64,000 nt of DNA from AG-12 sp035531535 (lineage in GTDB: Bacteria > Chloroflexota > Dormibacteria > Aeolococcales > Bog-877): the NCBI GenBank assembly GCA_035531535.1, contig DATKSV010000146.1, positions 1 to 64,000 on the forward strand. The letters run 5' to 3'. A model generated the notes under the pieces. That model was not told the DNA's origin, ran no database searches, and was given only the letters and a program-made list of their open reading frames with translations. The position numbers were made by a program, and so were the translations under genes. This document shows positions 39,837 through 50,200 of this stretch, piece after piece (position 1 is the first letter of the stretch; the number at the start of each line of letters is the position of its first letter).

Positions 39837-42536
39837 ATGACGGAGACCGCGGTACGCGCTCGGCCAGCTTCAGCACGAAAGTCGCATCCGAAGTTCGTCT
39901 ACGACTTCGAAGAGGGGAGCGCTGAGATGCGCACGCTCCTCGGAGGCAAGGGCGCGGGCGTAGCCGAGATGACCAAGGCCGGAATGCCCGTGCCTCCAGG
40001 CTTCACCATCACCACCGAGGCCTGCAATGCCTACATGAAGGCGGGCGACAAGTTCCCCGCCGGGCTGATTGAGGAAGTCAAAGAGCACCTGGAGGGCTTG
40101 GAGGCCAAGGCCAAGAAGGGACTTGGTGATCCAGCTGAGCCCCTGCTGGTCTCGGTCCGGTCCGGGGCTGCGCTATCGATGCCCGGGATGATGGATACCG
40201 TCCTAAATCTGGGCCTGAATCAGCGAACGCTGGAGGGGCTGGCCCAGAGGACCGGTGATCGCCGCTTCGCCCTCGACGCCTACCGCCGCTTCATCCAGCT
40301 CTTCGGGCGGATCGTGAAAGGAGTGGATGGTGACCGCTTCGAGCAGGAGCTGGAGGCCGCTAAGCAGACCGCCAAGGTGAACAGCGATTCGGAGCTACCG
40401 GCCGAGGCGCTGACCAAGCTGGCCGAGCGGTTCAAGGCGATCTATCAAGAGCACACGAAGGAGTCGTTTCCCGAGGATCCCTGGGAGCAGTTGACGTTGG
40501 CCATTGCCGCCGTCTTCTCCTCGTGGAACGGCCGACGGGCGGTGGCCTATCGGGAGTACAACCACATCCCCCACACCCTGGGCACGGCGGTCAACGTCCA
40601 AGCCATGGTGTTCGGCAACATGGGCAACGACTCGGGCACCGGGGTCGCCTTCACCCGGGACCCGGCGACCGGCGAGAAGAGGCTGTTTGGGGAGTACCTG
40701 CTCAACGCCCAGGGGGAGGATGTAGTCGCCGGGATCCGCACCCCCCAGCCGATCGAGAGTCTGCGCAAGGCGTTGCCCAAGGTCTATCGCAGCTTCGCGG
40801 AGATCGCCGGCAAGCTCGAGGCGCACTACCGCGATGTCCAGGACATGGAGTTCACCATCGAGCGCGGCAAGCTCTACATGCTCCAGACGAGAGGCGCCAA
40901 GCGCACCGCCGCGGCCGCCGTCAAGATCGCGGTCGAGATGCTAGCCGAGGGGATCATCACCGAGGCTGAGGCGCTGGGTCGGGTAGAGCCGGAGCAGGTC
41001 GACCACCTGCTCCACCGGGCCATCGACCCCCATGCCGAGGTGCGGGTCCTGGCGACCGGGCTTGCCGCCTCGCCGGGCGCAGCCACCGGAGCTGCCGTCT
41101 TCGACGCTGACCGGGCGGAGGCCGCGGCTAAACGCGGCGAGAAGGTGATCCTGGTCAGGATTGAAACCAACCCCGACGACGTCCACGGCATGATCGCCGC
41201 CGAAGGCGTGCTAACCGCCCGAGGAGGACGTACCTCCCACGCGGCGGTGGTGGCTCGGGGCATGGGCAAGCCCTGCGTGGCGGGGGCTGAAGAAGTCGAG
41301 GTGGACCTGAAGAATCGCCGCTTCCGGGCCGGGGGCGTGACCATCAATGAAGGGGATGTCTTCACCCTCGACGGCTCGGACGGCCGGGTCATCGAGGGGG
41401 TCGTGGCGACCGTCGAACCGGTGGTCTCGGGAGACCTGGAGCAGCTCCTGGAGATGGCCGACCGAGTGCGCCGGCTGAGGGTACTCGCCAACGCCGACAA
41501 TCCCGCCGACGCTGCCCGGGCGCGCTCCTTTGGGGCTCAGGGAATCGGCCTCTGCCGGACCGAGCACATGTTCATGGAGCAGGAGAGGCTACCCCACGTC
41601 CAGGAGATGATCCTGGCCCGGGACGCGGACGCGCGCCGCCAGGCGCTCGCCCAGCTGCTGCCGTATCAGCGGGAGGACTTCATCGGCATCCTGGAGGCGA
41701 TGCAGGGCCTACCGGTGATCATCCGGCTGATCGACCCGCCACTTCACGAGTTTCTGCCCAACCATGACGACCTCCTGGAGCAGGTAACCCGGCTGCGGGC
41801 GCTCAGGAAGTCGCCCAAAAAGTTGGCCCGCGCCGAGAAGATGCTGGCCGCAGTGGAGCAGCTCAGAGAGCAGAACCCCATGCTGGGGCTGCGCGGGTGT
41901 CGGCTGGGACTGCTCTTCCCTGAGATCATCGAGATGCAGGTCAGAGCCATCGCCGAGGCGGCCTCGGAGTTGCGGCGGCGACGGATCAAAGGGATCCCGG
42001 AGATCATGGTCCCGCTGGTCGGGCATGTGGAGGAGCTCAAGCGCTCTCGGGCGATCATCGAGGCCACCCTGAAGCAGGTCGCCAAGGAACAGGGCGTCCG
42101 GCTGGACATCAAGATCGGGACCATGATCGAGGTGCCGCGGGCCGCGCTCACTGCCGGTCAGGTCGCCGAGCAGGCCCAGTTCTTCTCCTTCGGGACCAAC
42201 GACCTAACCCAGATGACCTATGGGGTCTCGCGGGACGACGCCGAGGGCAAGTTCCTCAATCGATATGTCAGCGACGGCATCCTGCCCTCCAACCCCTTTG
42301 AGCACCTGGATCCCGACGGCGTGGGTCAGCTGATGGCGCTGGCCACTGCTGCGGGTCGCGCCACGAGGCCAGCGCTCGAGGTGGGAATCTGCGGGGAGCA
42401 CGGGGGAGACGCCCAGTCGATCGCGTTGTGTGAGCGGCTGGGTCTGGACTACGTTTCCTGTTCTCCGTTCCGGGTGGCGGGTGCCCGGTTGGCGGCGGCC
42501 CAGGCCCGAATTGAGGCTCTGGCTCACACCGACTAG
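39837..42536 (+). CDS. ppdK: Pyruvate, phosphate dikinase
   Basis: An 899-aa three-domain enzyme interconverting pyruvate + ATP + Pi with PEP + AMP + PPi. The N-terminal ATP-grasp part includes LLGGKGAGVAEMTKAGMPVP and SVRSGAALSMPGMMDTVLN. The phosphohistidine domain has GRTSHAAVVARGMGKPC. The C-terminal TIM barrel has GIGLCRTEHMF, GTMIEVPRAAL, FGTNDLTQMTYG and the catalytic Cys in GICGEHGG. Length and motifs are complete. The start follows a strong Shine-Dalgarno. The stop overlaps the convergent reductase stop by 4 nt. Confidence 0.97.
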   Translation: MTETAVRARPASARKSHPKFVYDFEEGSAEMRTLLGGKGAGVAEMTKAGMPVPPGFTITTEACNAYMKAGDKFPAGLIEEVKEHLEGLEAKAKKGLGDPAEPLLVSVRSGAALSMPGMMDTVLNLGLNQRTLEGLAQRTGDRRFALDAYRRFIQLFGRIVKGVDGDRFEQELEAAKQTAKVNSDSELPAEALTKLAERFKAIYQEHTKESFPEDPWEQLTLAIAAVFSSWNGRRAVAYREYNHIPHTLGTAVNVQAMVFGNMGNDSGTGVAFTRDPATGEKRLFGEYLLNAQGEDVVAGIRTPQPIESLRKALPKVYRSFAEIAGKLEAHYRDVQDMEFTIERGKLYMLQTRGAKRTAAAAVKIAVEMLAEGIITEAEALGRVEPEQVDHLLHRAIDPHAEVRVLATGLAASPGAATGAAVFDADRAEAAAKRGEKVILVRIETNPDDVHGMIAAEGVLTARGGRTSHAAVVARGMGKPCVAGAEEVEVDLKNRRFRAGGVTINEGDVFTLDGSDGRVIEGVVATVEPVVSGDLEQLLEMADRVRRLRVLANADNPADAARARSFGAQGIGLCRTEHMFMEQERLPHVQEMILARDADARRQALAQLLPYQREDFIGILEAMQGLPVIIRLIDPPLHEFLPNHDDLLEQVTRLRALRKSPKKLARAEKMLAAVEQLREQNPMLGLRGCRLGLLFPEIIEMQVRAIAEAASELRRRRIKGIPEIMVPLVGHVEELKRSRAIIEATLKQVAKEQGVRLDIKIGTMIEVPRAALTAGQVAEQAQFFSFGTNDLTQMTYGVSRDDAEGKFLNRYVSDGILPSNPFEHLDPDGVGQLMALATAAGRATRPALEVGICGEHGGDAQSIALCERLGLDYVSCSPFRVAGARLAAAQARIEALAHTD

Positions 42537-43894
42537 GTGACCGTGTCGGCTCCCGGCCCGAGAGATTCGAGGGCCGCCAGGTAAGCCTCGCTGTAGGTCG
42601 GGAACGGTGCCACCGTGTCCCGCAGCAGCTCCAGGGGGATCTGAGCCTTGATCGCTAAGGCGGCCCAGCCGATGGTCTCATCCGCTGCCGGCCCCGCGAT
42701 CGCGGCACCGACGAGAACCCTTCGTGAGCTGTCGGCGACCAGCACCAGCTCACCCAGGCTCACGTCTTCGGCCCAGGCTCGTGCGGTGCTCCCCAGGGAG
42801 CAGGTCGCGGTCACCGCGAGCAGGCCCTGGTCGCGGGCTCGGCGTCGGGTCAATCCGACCGCCGCGACCGGTGGATCGGTGTACACAGCCCGGGGAATCG
42901 CCCGGTAGTCCGCCACCGCGTGGCCGCCCCGGAGCTGGTCGGCCACCACCCGGCCCTGGTAGTTGGCCGTGTGGGTGAAGGGGGCAACGCCGGTGACGTC
43001 CCCGACCCCGAACAGATGGGGCTGGCCGAGAGCCCGGCAGTGCTGGTCGATCGTGAGTCGATCAGCGTCTGCCTGCAGTCCGTAGGACTCCAGACCCAGG
43101 TCCCGGATGCGGGGGCGCCGACCGGCTGCGACCACCACCGTCTGGACTTCCAATGGCGCACTCCCTTCGCGCTGGATCCGCATCACGTCCCTGGAGGGCG
43201 AGCTGACCGACTGGACATTCCGGCCGATCAACACCTCCACGCCGTCGGCGCTCAGGGTCTGGGCCATGGCCCGACCAAGCTCCGGCTCTTCTGCCGACAG
43301 GAGCCGATCCTGGAGCTCGATAAGAACCGTTCGGCAGCCGTAGCGGGCTAGCACCTGCGCCAGCTCACAGCCGACCGGGCCACCGCCCAGGACGACCGCA
43401 CTCTCGGGCAGCTGGGAGGACGAGAGGACCCGGTCGCTGTACCAGTAGTCGACCTGGTTGAGCCCGGTCACTGCGGGGAGGGTGGGCTCAGAGCCGGTGG
43501 CGATCACCAGGTCCTGGAACTCGATCTGCTCCCCACCAACCTCGACCAGGCCCTCCGTCACGATTCGGCCTCGGCCCCGAATGGCCACCACGCCTTGGTC
43601 TTGCAGCGCGCGCAGGTGCTTGGAGTCATCGTGGTGCTCGGCGACGCGGTCACGCCGGGACGCCGCCTTGCGATACGCGTCCAGATCGGGCTTGGTCGGT
43701 ACCCGGCCCAGACGGGCCCTGTCCAGGGCGGCGGAGTACAACATCGCCTTGCTTGGCATGCAGGCCACGAAGGGGCACTCTCCGCCAAAGCGCAGTTCCT
43801 CCACCACCGCGATCGAGAGCCCGGTCAGGCCCGCACCACAGATCGCCTCAGCGCCCGATCCACCGCCCAGGATTACTACGTCGAACCGTCGCAT
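42533..43894 (-). CDS. FAD-dependent disulfide oxidoreductase (Lpd/MerA-like)
   Basis: A 453-aa pyridine nucleotide-disulfide oxidoreductase. FAD-binding VVILGGGSGAEAICGAGL, redox-active C-x4-C in GGECPFVACMPSK, NAD(P)-binding VVLGGGPVGCELAQVLARYG, second FAD motif HLFGVGDVTGVAPFTH. The C-terminal dimerisation domain lacks the usual HPT-type His-Glu pair (ending DTVAPFPTYSEAYLAAL), and no lipoyl-enzyme genes are nearby. It is therefore not a clear lipoamide dehydrogenase; a thiol or quinone reductase role is possible. ATG 43894 lies 6 nt after TAAGCT. Confidence 0.88.
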   Translation of the reverse strand: MRRFDVVILGGGSGAEAICGAGLTGLSIAVVEELRFGGECPFVACMPSKAMLYSAALDRARLGRVPTKPDLDAYRKAASRRDRVAEHHDDSKHLRALQDQGVVAIRGRGRIVTEGLVEVGGEQIEFQDLVIATGSEPTLPAVTGLNQVDYWYSDRVLSSSQLPESAVVLGGGPVGCELAQVLARYGCRTVLIELQDRLLSAEEPELGRAMAQTLSADGVEVLIGRNVQSVSSPSRDVMRIQREGSAPLEVQTVVVAAGRRPRIRDLGLESYGLQADADRLTIDQHCRALGQPHLFGVGDVTGVAPFTHTANYQGRVVADQLRGGHAVADYRAIPRAVYTDPPVAAVGLTRRRARDQGLLAVTATCSLGSTARAWAEDVSLGELVLVADSSRRVLVGAAIAGPAADETIGWAALAIKAQIPLELLRDTVAPFPTYSEAYLAALESLGPGADTVT

Positions 43895-43900
43895 GAGCGC

Positions 43901-43906
43901 AGCTTA
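43901..43906 (-). promoter_or_regulatory. -10 of the disulfide oxidoreductase gene (leaderless)
   Basis: TAAGCT on the minus strand ends 6 nt before ATG 43894. Confidence 0.5.
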
Positions 43907-43940
43907 GTTGGGGGTGCGCCCCTGTCCGCTGGTCACGGGC

Positions 43941-45386
43941 TTAGAGCTGAAGGGACTTGGCCACCAGGAACTCCTCGAGGCCGTACCGTCCGAACTCGCG
44001 ACCGTGGCCAGATTGCTTGACTCCGCCGAACGGGGCCTGCAGGTTGAAGGCCCCTCCGTTGACCTCGACCGTGCCGGTCCGCAGCCTCCTGGCGAAGGCT
44101 ACGGCCCGATCCTGGTCGCCGGACCAGACCGCGGCGGCCAGTCCATATCTGGTCCCGTTGGCAATCTCCAGTGCCTCGGCCTCGTCGCGGTAGGGGATCA
44201 CGGACAGCACCGGTCCAAAGATCTCCTCCTGAGCAATAGTCATCTCAGGTCGCACATCGGCGAAGACGGTCGGGGCCACAAAGTAGCCGTGCTCCAGCCC
44301 GGGTGGAGTCTCGACGCCCCCGGTCGCCAGACGGGCGCCCTCCGCGATTCCCACGACGATGAATTCGCGCACCCGTTCGAGCTGAGCATGCGACGCGACC
44401 GGGCCGAGCCTGGTTGCCTCATCGAGGGGGTCCCCCAACGTCAGCTTCTGCGCGGTCTCCACAGCCGTCGCGACCGCCAGCTCCTGGACTCCCTCGGGAA
44501 CCAGCAGCCTCGTCAGGGCGGTGCAGGTCTGGCCGGCATTGAGGAAGGCGTTGTACACAGCGAACTTGGCCGCCTTCTCAATGTCCGCGTCCGGAAGCAG
44601 GACACTGGCCGACTTTCCGCCCAGCTCCAAAGTCAGGGGGGTCACCCTCTCCGCCGCCAGCCGCGAGATGCGCTGGCCGGCCCTGGTTGACCCGGTGAAG
44701 GAGATCATGTCGACCAAGGGGTGGGACACCAGGCCCTCCCCCGCTGTGACTCCCTTCCCGGTGAGCACGTTCAGCACACCCGCGGGAAGCCCCACCGAGT
44801 TGGCGATCTCGGCGAGCGCGAAGGCGGTCAGAGGCGCTACCTCGCTGGCCTTGAGTACAACCGTACATCCCGCCGCCAGCGCCGGGGCCACTTTGGCCAC
44901 CACCTGCTGCAGAGGGTAGTTCCAGGGGGTGATGGCGGCGATCACCCCGATCGGCTCGCGCAGTGCCAGTACGTTACCGATCTCCTCCTGGAAATCGAAC
45001 TCCTGGAGCACCGTGGCGGTGCCCTCAATAATCTGGATTGGGTTGCCGATCTGGATGGCCCGCGAGTGTCGAATTGGCGTGCCCACTTCGCGCGAGATGC
45101 TCCTGGCCAGTTCCTCCGTGCGCTCGACGATGCCGTGTGCGATTGCTCTCAGGTATTCGGCTCGTTCGGCGGCCGCCGTCGCCGACCAGGCCGGCTGAGC
45201 CTCCGCGGCGGCCTGGACGGCCCGGTCGATGTCCAGCTCCGAGGCGTCGGCGACCCTCGCGATGACCCGGCCCGTGCCCGCCTCGTGAACTTCGATCCGG
45301 TCTTCGGCAGTGGAGGCGACCCAGGCGCCGCCGAGGTACAAGCAGTCTTGCACTTGGGGCTCCTCCGACAGGTCAGGCTCGCTCAC
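43941..45386 (-). CDS. NAD(P)-dependent aldehyde dehydrogenase
   Basis: A 481-aa ALDH superfamily enzyme. AITPWNYPLQQVVAKVAPAL (cofactor/substrate cleft), FTGSTRAGQRI, catalytic Glu in LELGGKSAS, catalytic Cys in NAGQTCTALTRL, and EEIFGPVLSVIPY. The exact aldehyde is unknown. GTG 45386 is preceded by a good Shine-Dalgarno, GAGGTGA, so this gene is SD-led rather than leaderless. Confidence 0.94.
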   Translation of the reverse strand: MSEPDLSEEPQVQDCLYLGGAWVASTAEDRIEVHEAGTGRVIARVADASELDIDRAVQAAAEAQPAWSATAAAERAEYLRAIAHGIVERTEELARSISREVGTPIRHSRAIQIGNPIQIIEGTATVLQEFDFQEEIGNVLALREPIGVIAAITPWNYPLQQVVAKVAPALAAGCTVVLKASEVAPLTAFALAEIANSVGLPAGVLNVLTGKGVTAGEGLVSHPLVDMISFTGSTRAGQRISRLAAERVTPLTLELGGKSASVLLPDADIEKAAKFAVYNAFLNAGQTCTALTRLLVPEGVQELAVATAVETAQKLTLGDPLDEATRLGPVASHAQLERVREFIVVGIAEGARLATGGVETPPGLEHGYFVAPTVFADVRPEMTIAQEEIFGPVLSVIPYRDEAEALEIANGTRYGLAAAVWSGDQDRAVAFARRLRTGTVEVNGGAFNLQAPFGGVKQSGHGREFGRYGLEEFLVAKSLQL

Positions 45387-45529
45387 AAGGTCACCTCAGC
45401 GCTTAGAAACGGGGTCGACCGCAGCTCCCACTCGCGGAACGGTCGGCCGGTGGGCGGACTTCGGGCTACGCGCCTGCCATCACCGCTCGATCCTAGCAAT
45501 TGGTGGGAGCGTTCCGGCGACTCGGGTCG

Positions 45530-45535
45530 GATAAT
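45530..45535 (+). promoter_or_regulatory. -10 upstream of the FAH-family gene
   Basis: GATAAT lies 31 nt before GTG 45567 in the 180-bp gap after the divergent aldehyde dehydrogenase; GGGAGAGA may be the Shine-Dalgarno. No other feature was recognised in the gap. Confidence 0.4.
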
Positions 45536-45566
45536 GAGGTCGTCCAAAGTTGGGGAGAGAGCACAG

Positions 45567-46418
45567 GTGCGAATCGCCAGATTTGCCGCCCCTGAAGGGT
45601 TCCGATTCGCTGCTGCCGATCCCAGTCAGGCGCCTGGCCAGAGCCATCGCTGGCTGGACCTTGGCCTCGCCACCCCAGAGTTGCAGACTGCCTTGCTCCG
45701 GGGCCATGGACCCCGGCTTGGGCCGGAAATTTGGCCCGAACTTCCAATGGTCGCCCCGATCGCGCCCAACCGGATTTTCGCCGTCGGCCGCAATTACCTA
45801 GCTCACGCCAAAGAAAGCGGGGCGAAGGCCCCCACGATGCCGGCGGTCTGGGTCAAGCTGAGTTCCGCGGTGATCGGCGATGGAGCTCCCATCGTCCTCC
45901 CGACCGAGCATGCCGATGCGATCGACTACGAAGGGGAGCTGGCGGTGGTGCTCGGGAGGGAGGGCCGTCGGGTTCCGGTGGAGCAAGCCCTGGCCCACGT
46001 CGCCGGCTATACCGTCGCCAACGACGTTACCGCCCGCGACGTCCAGGACTCCATGGCGCAGTGGACCCTGCCCAAGAGCATGGCGACCTTCGCCCCCCTG
46101 GGACCTCACCTGGTCACCTCAGACGAGGTCCCCGATCCTCAGTCACTGTCCATCGAGACCAGGGTTGACGGGGAGCTCCGCCAGGAGGGTTACACCAAGG
46201 ACATGATCTTCTCGGTAGCTCAGCTGATCAGCTTTCTCTCGGACTACGTCGACCTGGAAGTGGGCGATGTGATCGAGACCGGAACTCCCGCTGGCGTCGG
46301 CTGGCACCGCCAGCCCAGGGCGATGCTTCTGGCCGGACAGGACGTTGAGGTGCGCATCGAGCCCATCGGCAGGCTGCGCAATACCGTGCAAGCGGAGGTT
46401 TCAGGCCCGGGCGACTAG
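45567..46418 (+). CDS. Fumarylacetoacetate hydrolase family protein
   Basis: A 283-aa FAH-fold protein. After an N-terminal cap, the catalytic core starts NRIFAVGRNYLAHAKESG; metal ligands are in DAIDYEGELAVVLG and ANDVTARDVQ; the C-terminus has GDVIETGTPAGVGWH. Related enzymes hydrolyse or decarboxylate 2-oxo acids, such as acylpyruvases and HHDD isomerases. Neighbouring aldehyde dehydrogenase and TetR genes suggest a small catabolic group. An in-frame extension back to 44721 is antisense to the aldehyde dehydrogenase gene and was rejected. Confidence 0.9.
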   Translation: MRIARFAAPEGFRFAAADPSQAPGQSHRWLDLGLATPELQTALLRGHGPRLGPEIWPELPMVAPIAPNRIFAVGRNYLAHAKESGAKAPTMPAVWVKLSSAVIGDGAPIVLPTEHADAIDYEGELAVVLGREGRRVPVEQALAHVAGYTVANDVTARDVQDSMAQWTLPKSMATFAPLGPHLVTSDEVPDPQSLSIETRVDGELRQEGYTKDMIFSVAQLISFLSDYVDLEVGDVIETGTPAGVGWHRQPRAMLLAGQDVEVRIEPIGRLRNTVQAEVSGPGD

Positions 46419-46457
46419 CCCGGGTCCACCATGGCCGGCATGAAGAACGAGCGTCAA

Positions 46458-46486
46458 TTGGCACCTTGGCTGGTGGGCGCGACTAT
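46458..46486 (+). promoter_or_regulatory. Promoter of the TetR gene
   Basis: TTGGCA (46458-46463), a 17-nt spacer, then GACTAT (46481-46486) ends 7 nt before GTG 46494. The -35 is the same TTGGCA as at the DUF429 gene. Confidence 0.45.
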
Positions 46487-46493
46487 CGAAACG

Positions 46494-47186
46494 GTGGGTC
46501 GGGTGACGGACCGACACCCCGGTCGCGGTCGACCGAAGCAACACCGGATGCACCGTACGGAACGTCGCGAACAGCTGCTCCAGGCCTGCCTGATGGCGTT
46601 TGCCAAGGACGGACTGGAGCTGACCACAATGGACTCGATCGCGACCACGGCCGGGGTGAGCAAGCCGCTGGTATATCGCCATTTCCATAACCGACGGGAG
46701 GCGCTGGCTGCGGTGGTCGAGCGGGAGAGTGAGCGGTTGCAGGAGCTGCTGGGGATCGGAATTGGAAGGGACACGCGGCCAACCTTCGAGCAGCTCACGA
46801 CCGCCTTTCTGCAATTTGCCGCAGACTCCCCGGCCTCCTTCCGCCTGCTCTTTCACCTAGTTGACGCTGCCGCTGGGACCGCCAAGCGGCGCGTTGACCA
46901 GCTGCGCGACCGGGTCGGTCGGGCCATGGTTGCCTCGTTGCTGACCGAGGTCGAGCCCTCGGCGCTAGCCGAGCAGCCGGCGCCGAGCCCCGATGCGGCC
47001 TGGCTGGCTGGAATGGTGAGCTCCATCGTCGAAGGGGTGGCGGGCGGGCTGGTGCGGGGGGAGGATCCGGCACTGCGAGCCGGCGCGCTCCGCCAGTTGC
47101 TGCGTCCGGAGGGACTTATGGCCGCCTTGGTCGAGTTCCGCAACCCTCCTGAGTCGGTGGGCGCCCGGGGCCTGGAGCGAGCCTAG
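46494..47186 (+). CDS. TetR-family transcriptional regulator
   Basis: About 230 aa. The HTH domain is TERREQLLQACLMAFAKDGLELTTMDSIATTAGVSKPLVYRHFHNRREAL, a standard TetR N-terminus; the rest is a ligand-binding helical domain. The start is uncertain: GTG 46494 fits the promoter spacing, GTG 46503 and ATG 46431 are alternatives. It may regulate the FAH-family gene 75 bp upstream. Confidence 0.85.
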   Translation: MGRVTDRHPGRGRPKQHRMHRTERREQLLQACLMAFAKDGLELTTMDSIATTAGVSKPLVYRHFHNRREALAAVVERESERLQELLGIGIGRDTRPTFEQLTTAFLQFAADSPASFRLLFHLVDAAAGTAKRRVDQLRDRVGRAMVASLLTEVEPSALAEQPAPSPDAAWLAGMVSSIVEGVAGGLVRGEDPALRAGALRQLLRPEGLMAALVEFRNPPESVGARGLERA

Positions 47187-47251
47187 CCATCCCTTCCGAC
47201 CGATCGAGAGCGGGGCGGCGGAGTCTAGGCGACCTGGCAGGCCCAACCCGG

Positions 47252-50200
47252 GTGGTCGGAGGTCCGCGCTCGGGCAAGACCCAGCAGTTGGTGGACTTGG
47301 CGGTGGAATGGGTTACCGGAGGGGGAGACCCGACCAGGCTGGTGATGGTAGTGCGCAGCCGGGACGGCGCGGCGCTCCTCCGGCGCCGTGTCGAGGCTCA
47401 GCTTCGAACGGCCCATCCCTTGCTGCGAGTGCAGACCCACGAGCGCTTGGCAAGCTCGGTCTTGACGGTGGTCGGGGTCGTGGGGGGCCCGGTCGAGCCG
47501 CTCTCCTCCGTCGGGGAGTGGTTGGCGATGCGGGAGGCCCTGCATCGAGCATCGCCGCTGCCGCGGCTCGCGGCCTTGGTCGACGAGCCCTCCTGCACCA
47601 ACGATGCCCTGGCGGTGGTCTCGGCTTGCAAGCGGGCGCTGGTTGGGCCGGGTTTGTTGGCAGAGCGGCTGCGGGACGCGCCCGACAGTTTGGCCGAGCT
47701 GGCAGTGCTTTCGGCGAGCTACCAACAGGTGCTGGCCGAGATGGGGAGCATCGACCGTCGGGACAACCACAGCCTGGCGCTGGAGGCGCTGTTCTCGGAC
47801 GTAACCGCGATGCGGGGTTGGGCCGACATTCTGCTGGTGGATGAGGCGGAGGACCTTAGCCCCGCACAGTGGCTTCTGATCCGGGAGCTGGGCCTCCGCT
47901 TGAGCCCACCCGGCCGGCTGGTGATGGCGGGCCACTGGACCGAATCCACCCCCGGTTTCCGAGGCGTGTCCAGCGAGTCCTCCAGCCGCCCATTTGAAGA
48001 GTACTTTCCGAGCGAGCTGGCTCCCCGAGACTGGCCGTTGCGCCCGGCGCTGCCCGGTTGGATTGACGAGGTCGCGGGGAGCCTGCGGTTGGAGCTTACG
48101 GCGGCAGAATGGCCAGCTGACTCAGCCGACGTGGATCAACTGGACGAGGCGGCCTTCCGAGTGCCGACGGTGAGTCGAGTCTGGGTGGCTGCCGATGAGA
48201 CCGAGGAGGCGATGGCGGTCGCGCGGGAGATCGCCCGGGCCTGTCTGCAGGGCGAGGTTGACTCCCGTGACGTCGCCATCCTGGTGCACTCCCAGAGCAG
48301 TCAGCTGATTCCCATCAAGGCGGCTCTGACAAGCCTGGGCCTCCCTTATCGCAGCCCGGGTGGCCTGGAGCGAGCGGGGCATCCCCTAGTGGCGGTCGCT
48401 CTGAACTGGCTGAGGGTCCTTAGCTCCCCGGGTGACGATTCCGCGCTGCTCACGGCGCTGGCGGCAGGCCCCAAGGCCGTCTCCCCGGCCGCGATCCGTA
48501 GCCTGCGCCGGGCAGCGGGTCGGCGCAACGTCGCGGTTGAGCGAGTCTTCTGGGAGTGGACCCGCACCGGGCAGGGCGAACGGTCGACCGAGGCGGGCTC
48601 GGGTGCAGAGTCAACGGCGGCGGAGCAGTTGCGCGAGGCTGGTCAGCCCTGGCTTTCCCTGGACCCGGGGGAACGTGCGGCGGCCGACCGAGAGCTGGAC
48701 TGGCCCCAGCTTCGAGCCATCCTGGGCCAGGTAGAGCTGGCGTCAGGAGCGGCCGAGATGGCGCTGCACGACCTCGAGGTGGCCGCCGCTCTGGCGGAGT
48801 TCGCCGGGGTGGCCCAAGCCGTGGCCGATGTCCAAAGCCGACTCGGACGAGAGACGCTCACCTTGGTCCGTTGGCTGGAGTTGCTGCAGCTCGCCGTGCG
48901 CCACGCTGGCGGAGAGGCCGAGCCGGCTGCCGAGGGCCAGCGCTCCGAGGTGGCGGTGATGACCATTCGCCAGGCCAAAGGTCGCAGTTGGTCCCGCGTC
49001 TTCATCTGTGGTTGCGTGGCCGGCACCATCCCGGCGCCCGCCGAGTCCGGGGGCTTGCTGGACGCTGAGGAAGTCCAGGAGTTGGTTCGACGGGTGCCAG
49101 AGCTGGAGGACGTGGTTTCCGCCGGGGACCGACAGCAGGATGCTGAGGCCCGACTTTTTCTGGTGGCCCTGACCAGGGCCACCCAGGATGTCACCTGCAG
49201 CTGGGCTCGCCGCTACCAGGGGAGAATGGTCGAGAGGTCCCCTTTTCTCGCGGCTCTGAACTCCGCTGGAGTGCCTGAGTTGGCGGCCCCTCGAGCGGAG
49301 CTGGTGCAGCACGACGACCTGATCACCGAACTGGCTCTGGCCTCCCGGGCCCAAGTGGTGTCCGGGGTACCGCTCGGACTGGGACTGGCTGCTGCCGAAG
49401 TGCGTCAGGCCCTGGCTCCGTGGGACCCCGTCGCGGAGGGACCCGCCATGATCACTGGGACGCTATCTATCAGCCCCACGTCGGTCGGCTCTTGGCTGGC
49501 CTGCCCTCGCCAGTACCTGGCCCAGCTGCTGGGACCGGAGAGTCAGCCCGATGTGAACCTGACCCTGGGTTCCCAGGCCCACCGGCTGCTGGAGCTGCTC
49601 TACCAGCAGCGGGCGACCTGGGAGGGCCGACCGGACGCCTTTCGAGAGGTGGCGAATGGGCTGGTGCGGGAACGATTGCTGCCCGATGTTCGCGCTGATC
49701 AAGCGGATCCGCTTCAGGTCGTTTACGTGCAGCTCTGGCTGGAGCGGTTGGTGGCTCGGTGGGGCCGGCGAATCGTGGCGGCCGGCACAAGTGCGGTGGG
49801 GGAGCCGATCGCGGAGGAGGTGCCATTCGACCTGCCTCGGGAGGGCTGGCATCTGAAGGGCACGGTCGACGCCCTCTGGCGCCATCCCGACGGCGAGGTT
49901 GAAGTACTCGACTACAAGACGGCCCGTACCCCGCTCACCGACTCGGCTCTGCGGGCTGAGGTTTTCGGCAAGCCGCCAGACGGCCCGCAGCAGTGGCAGT
50001 TGCCGATCTACCAGCTTGCCGCGAGGGGAGGGGCCTTCTCTGAGCAGCTCGGCGGCCAGGTTCCCTCGCGAGTGCGCAACTGGTACGTGGGCTCCGATGC
50101 TCGGCCCAAGGATCCCAATCCCATACCGGCAACCGGGTTCCGGATCGTGGACGGGACCGAGGCCGTGGGGGGACCTGGCCTCCTCACGGAGGGCGAGCTG

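Noticed and set aside
42533..43894. Dihydrolipoamide dehydrogenase (lpd)
   Set aside because: The C-terminal His-Glu signature is not evident and no 2-oxoacid dehydrogenase genes are nearby, so only a family-level call is made.
44721..45566. In-frame N-terminal extension of the FAH-family gene
   Set aside because: It lies antisense to the well-conserved aldehyde dehydrogenase and has no domain features.
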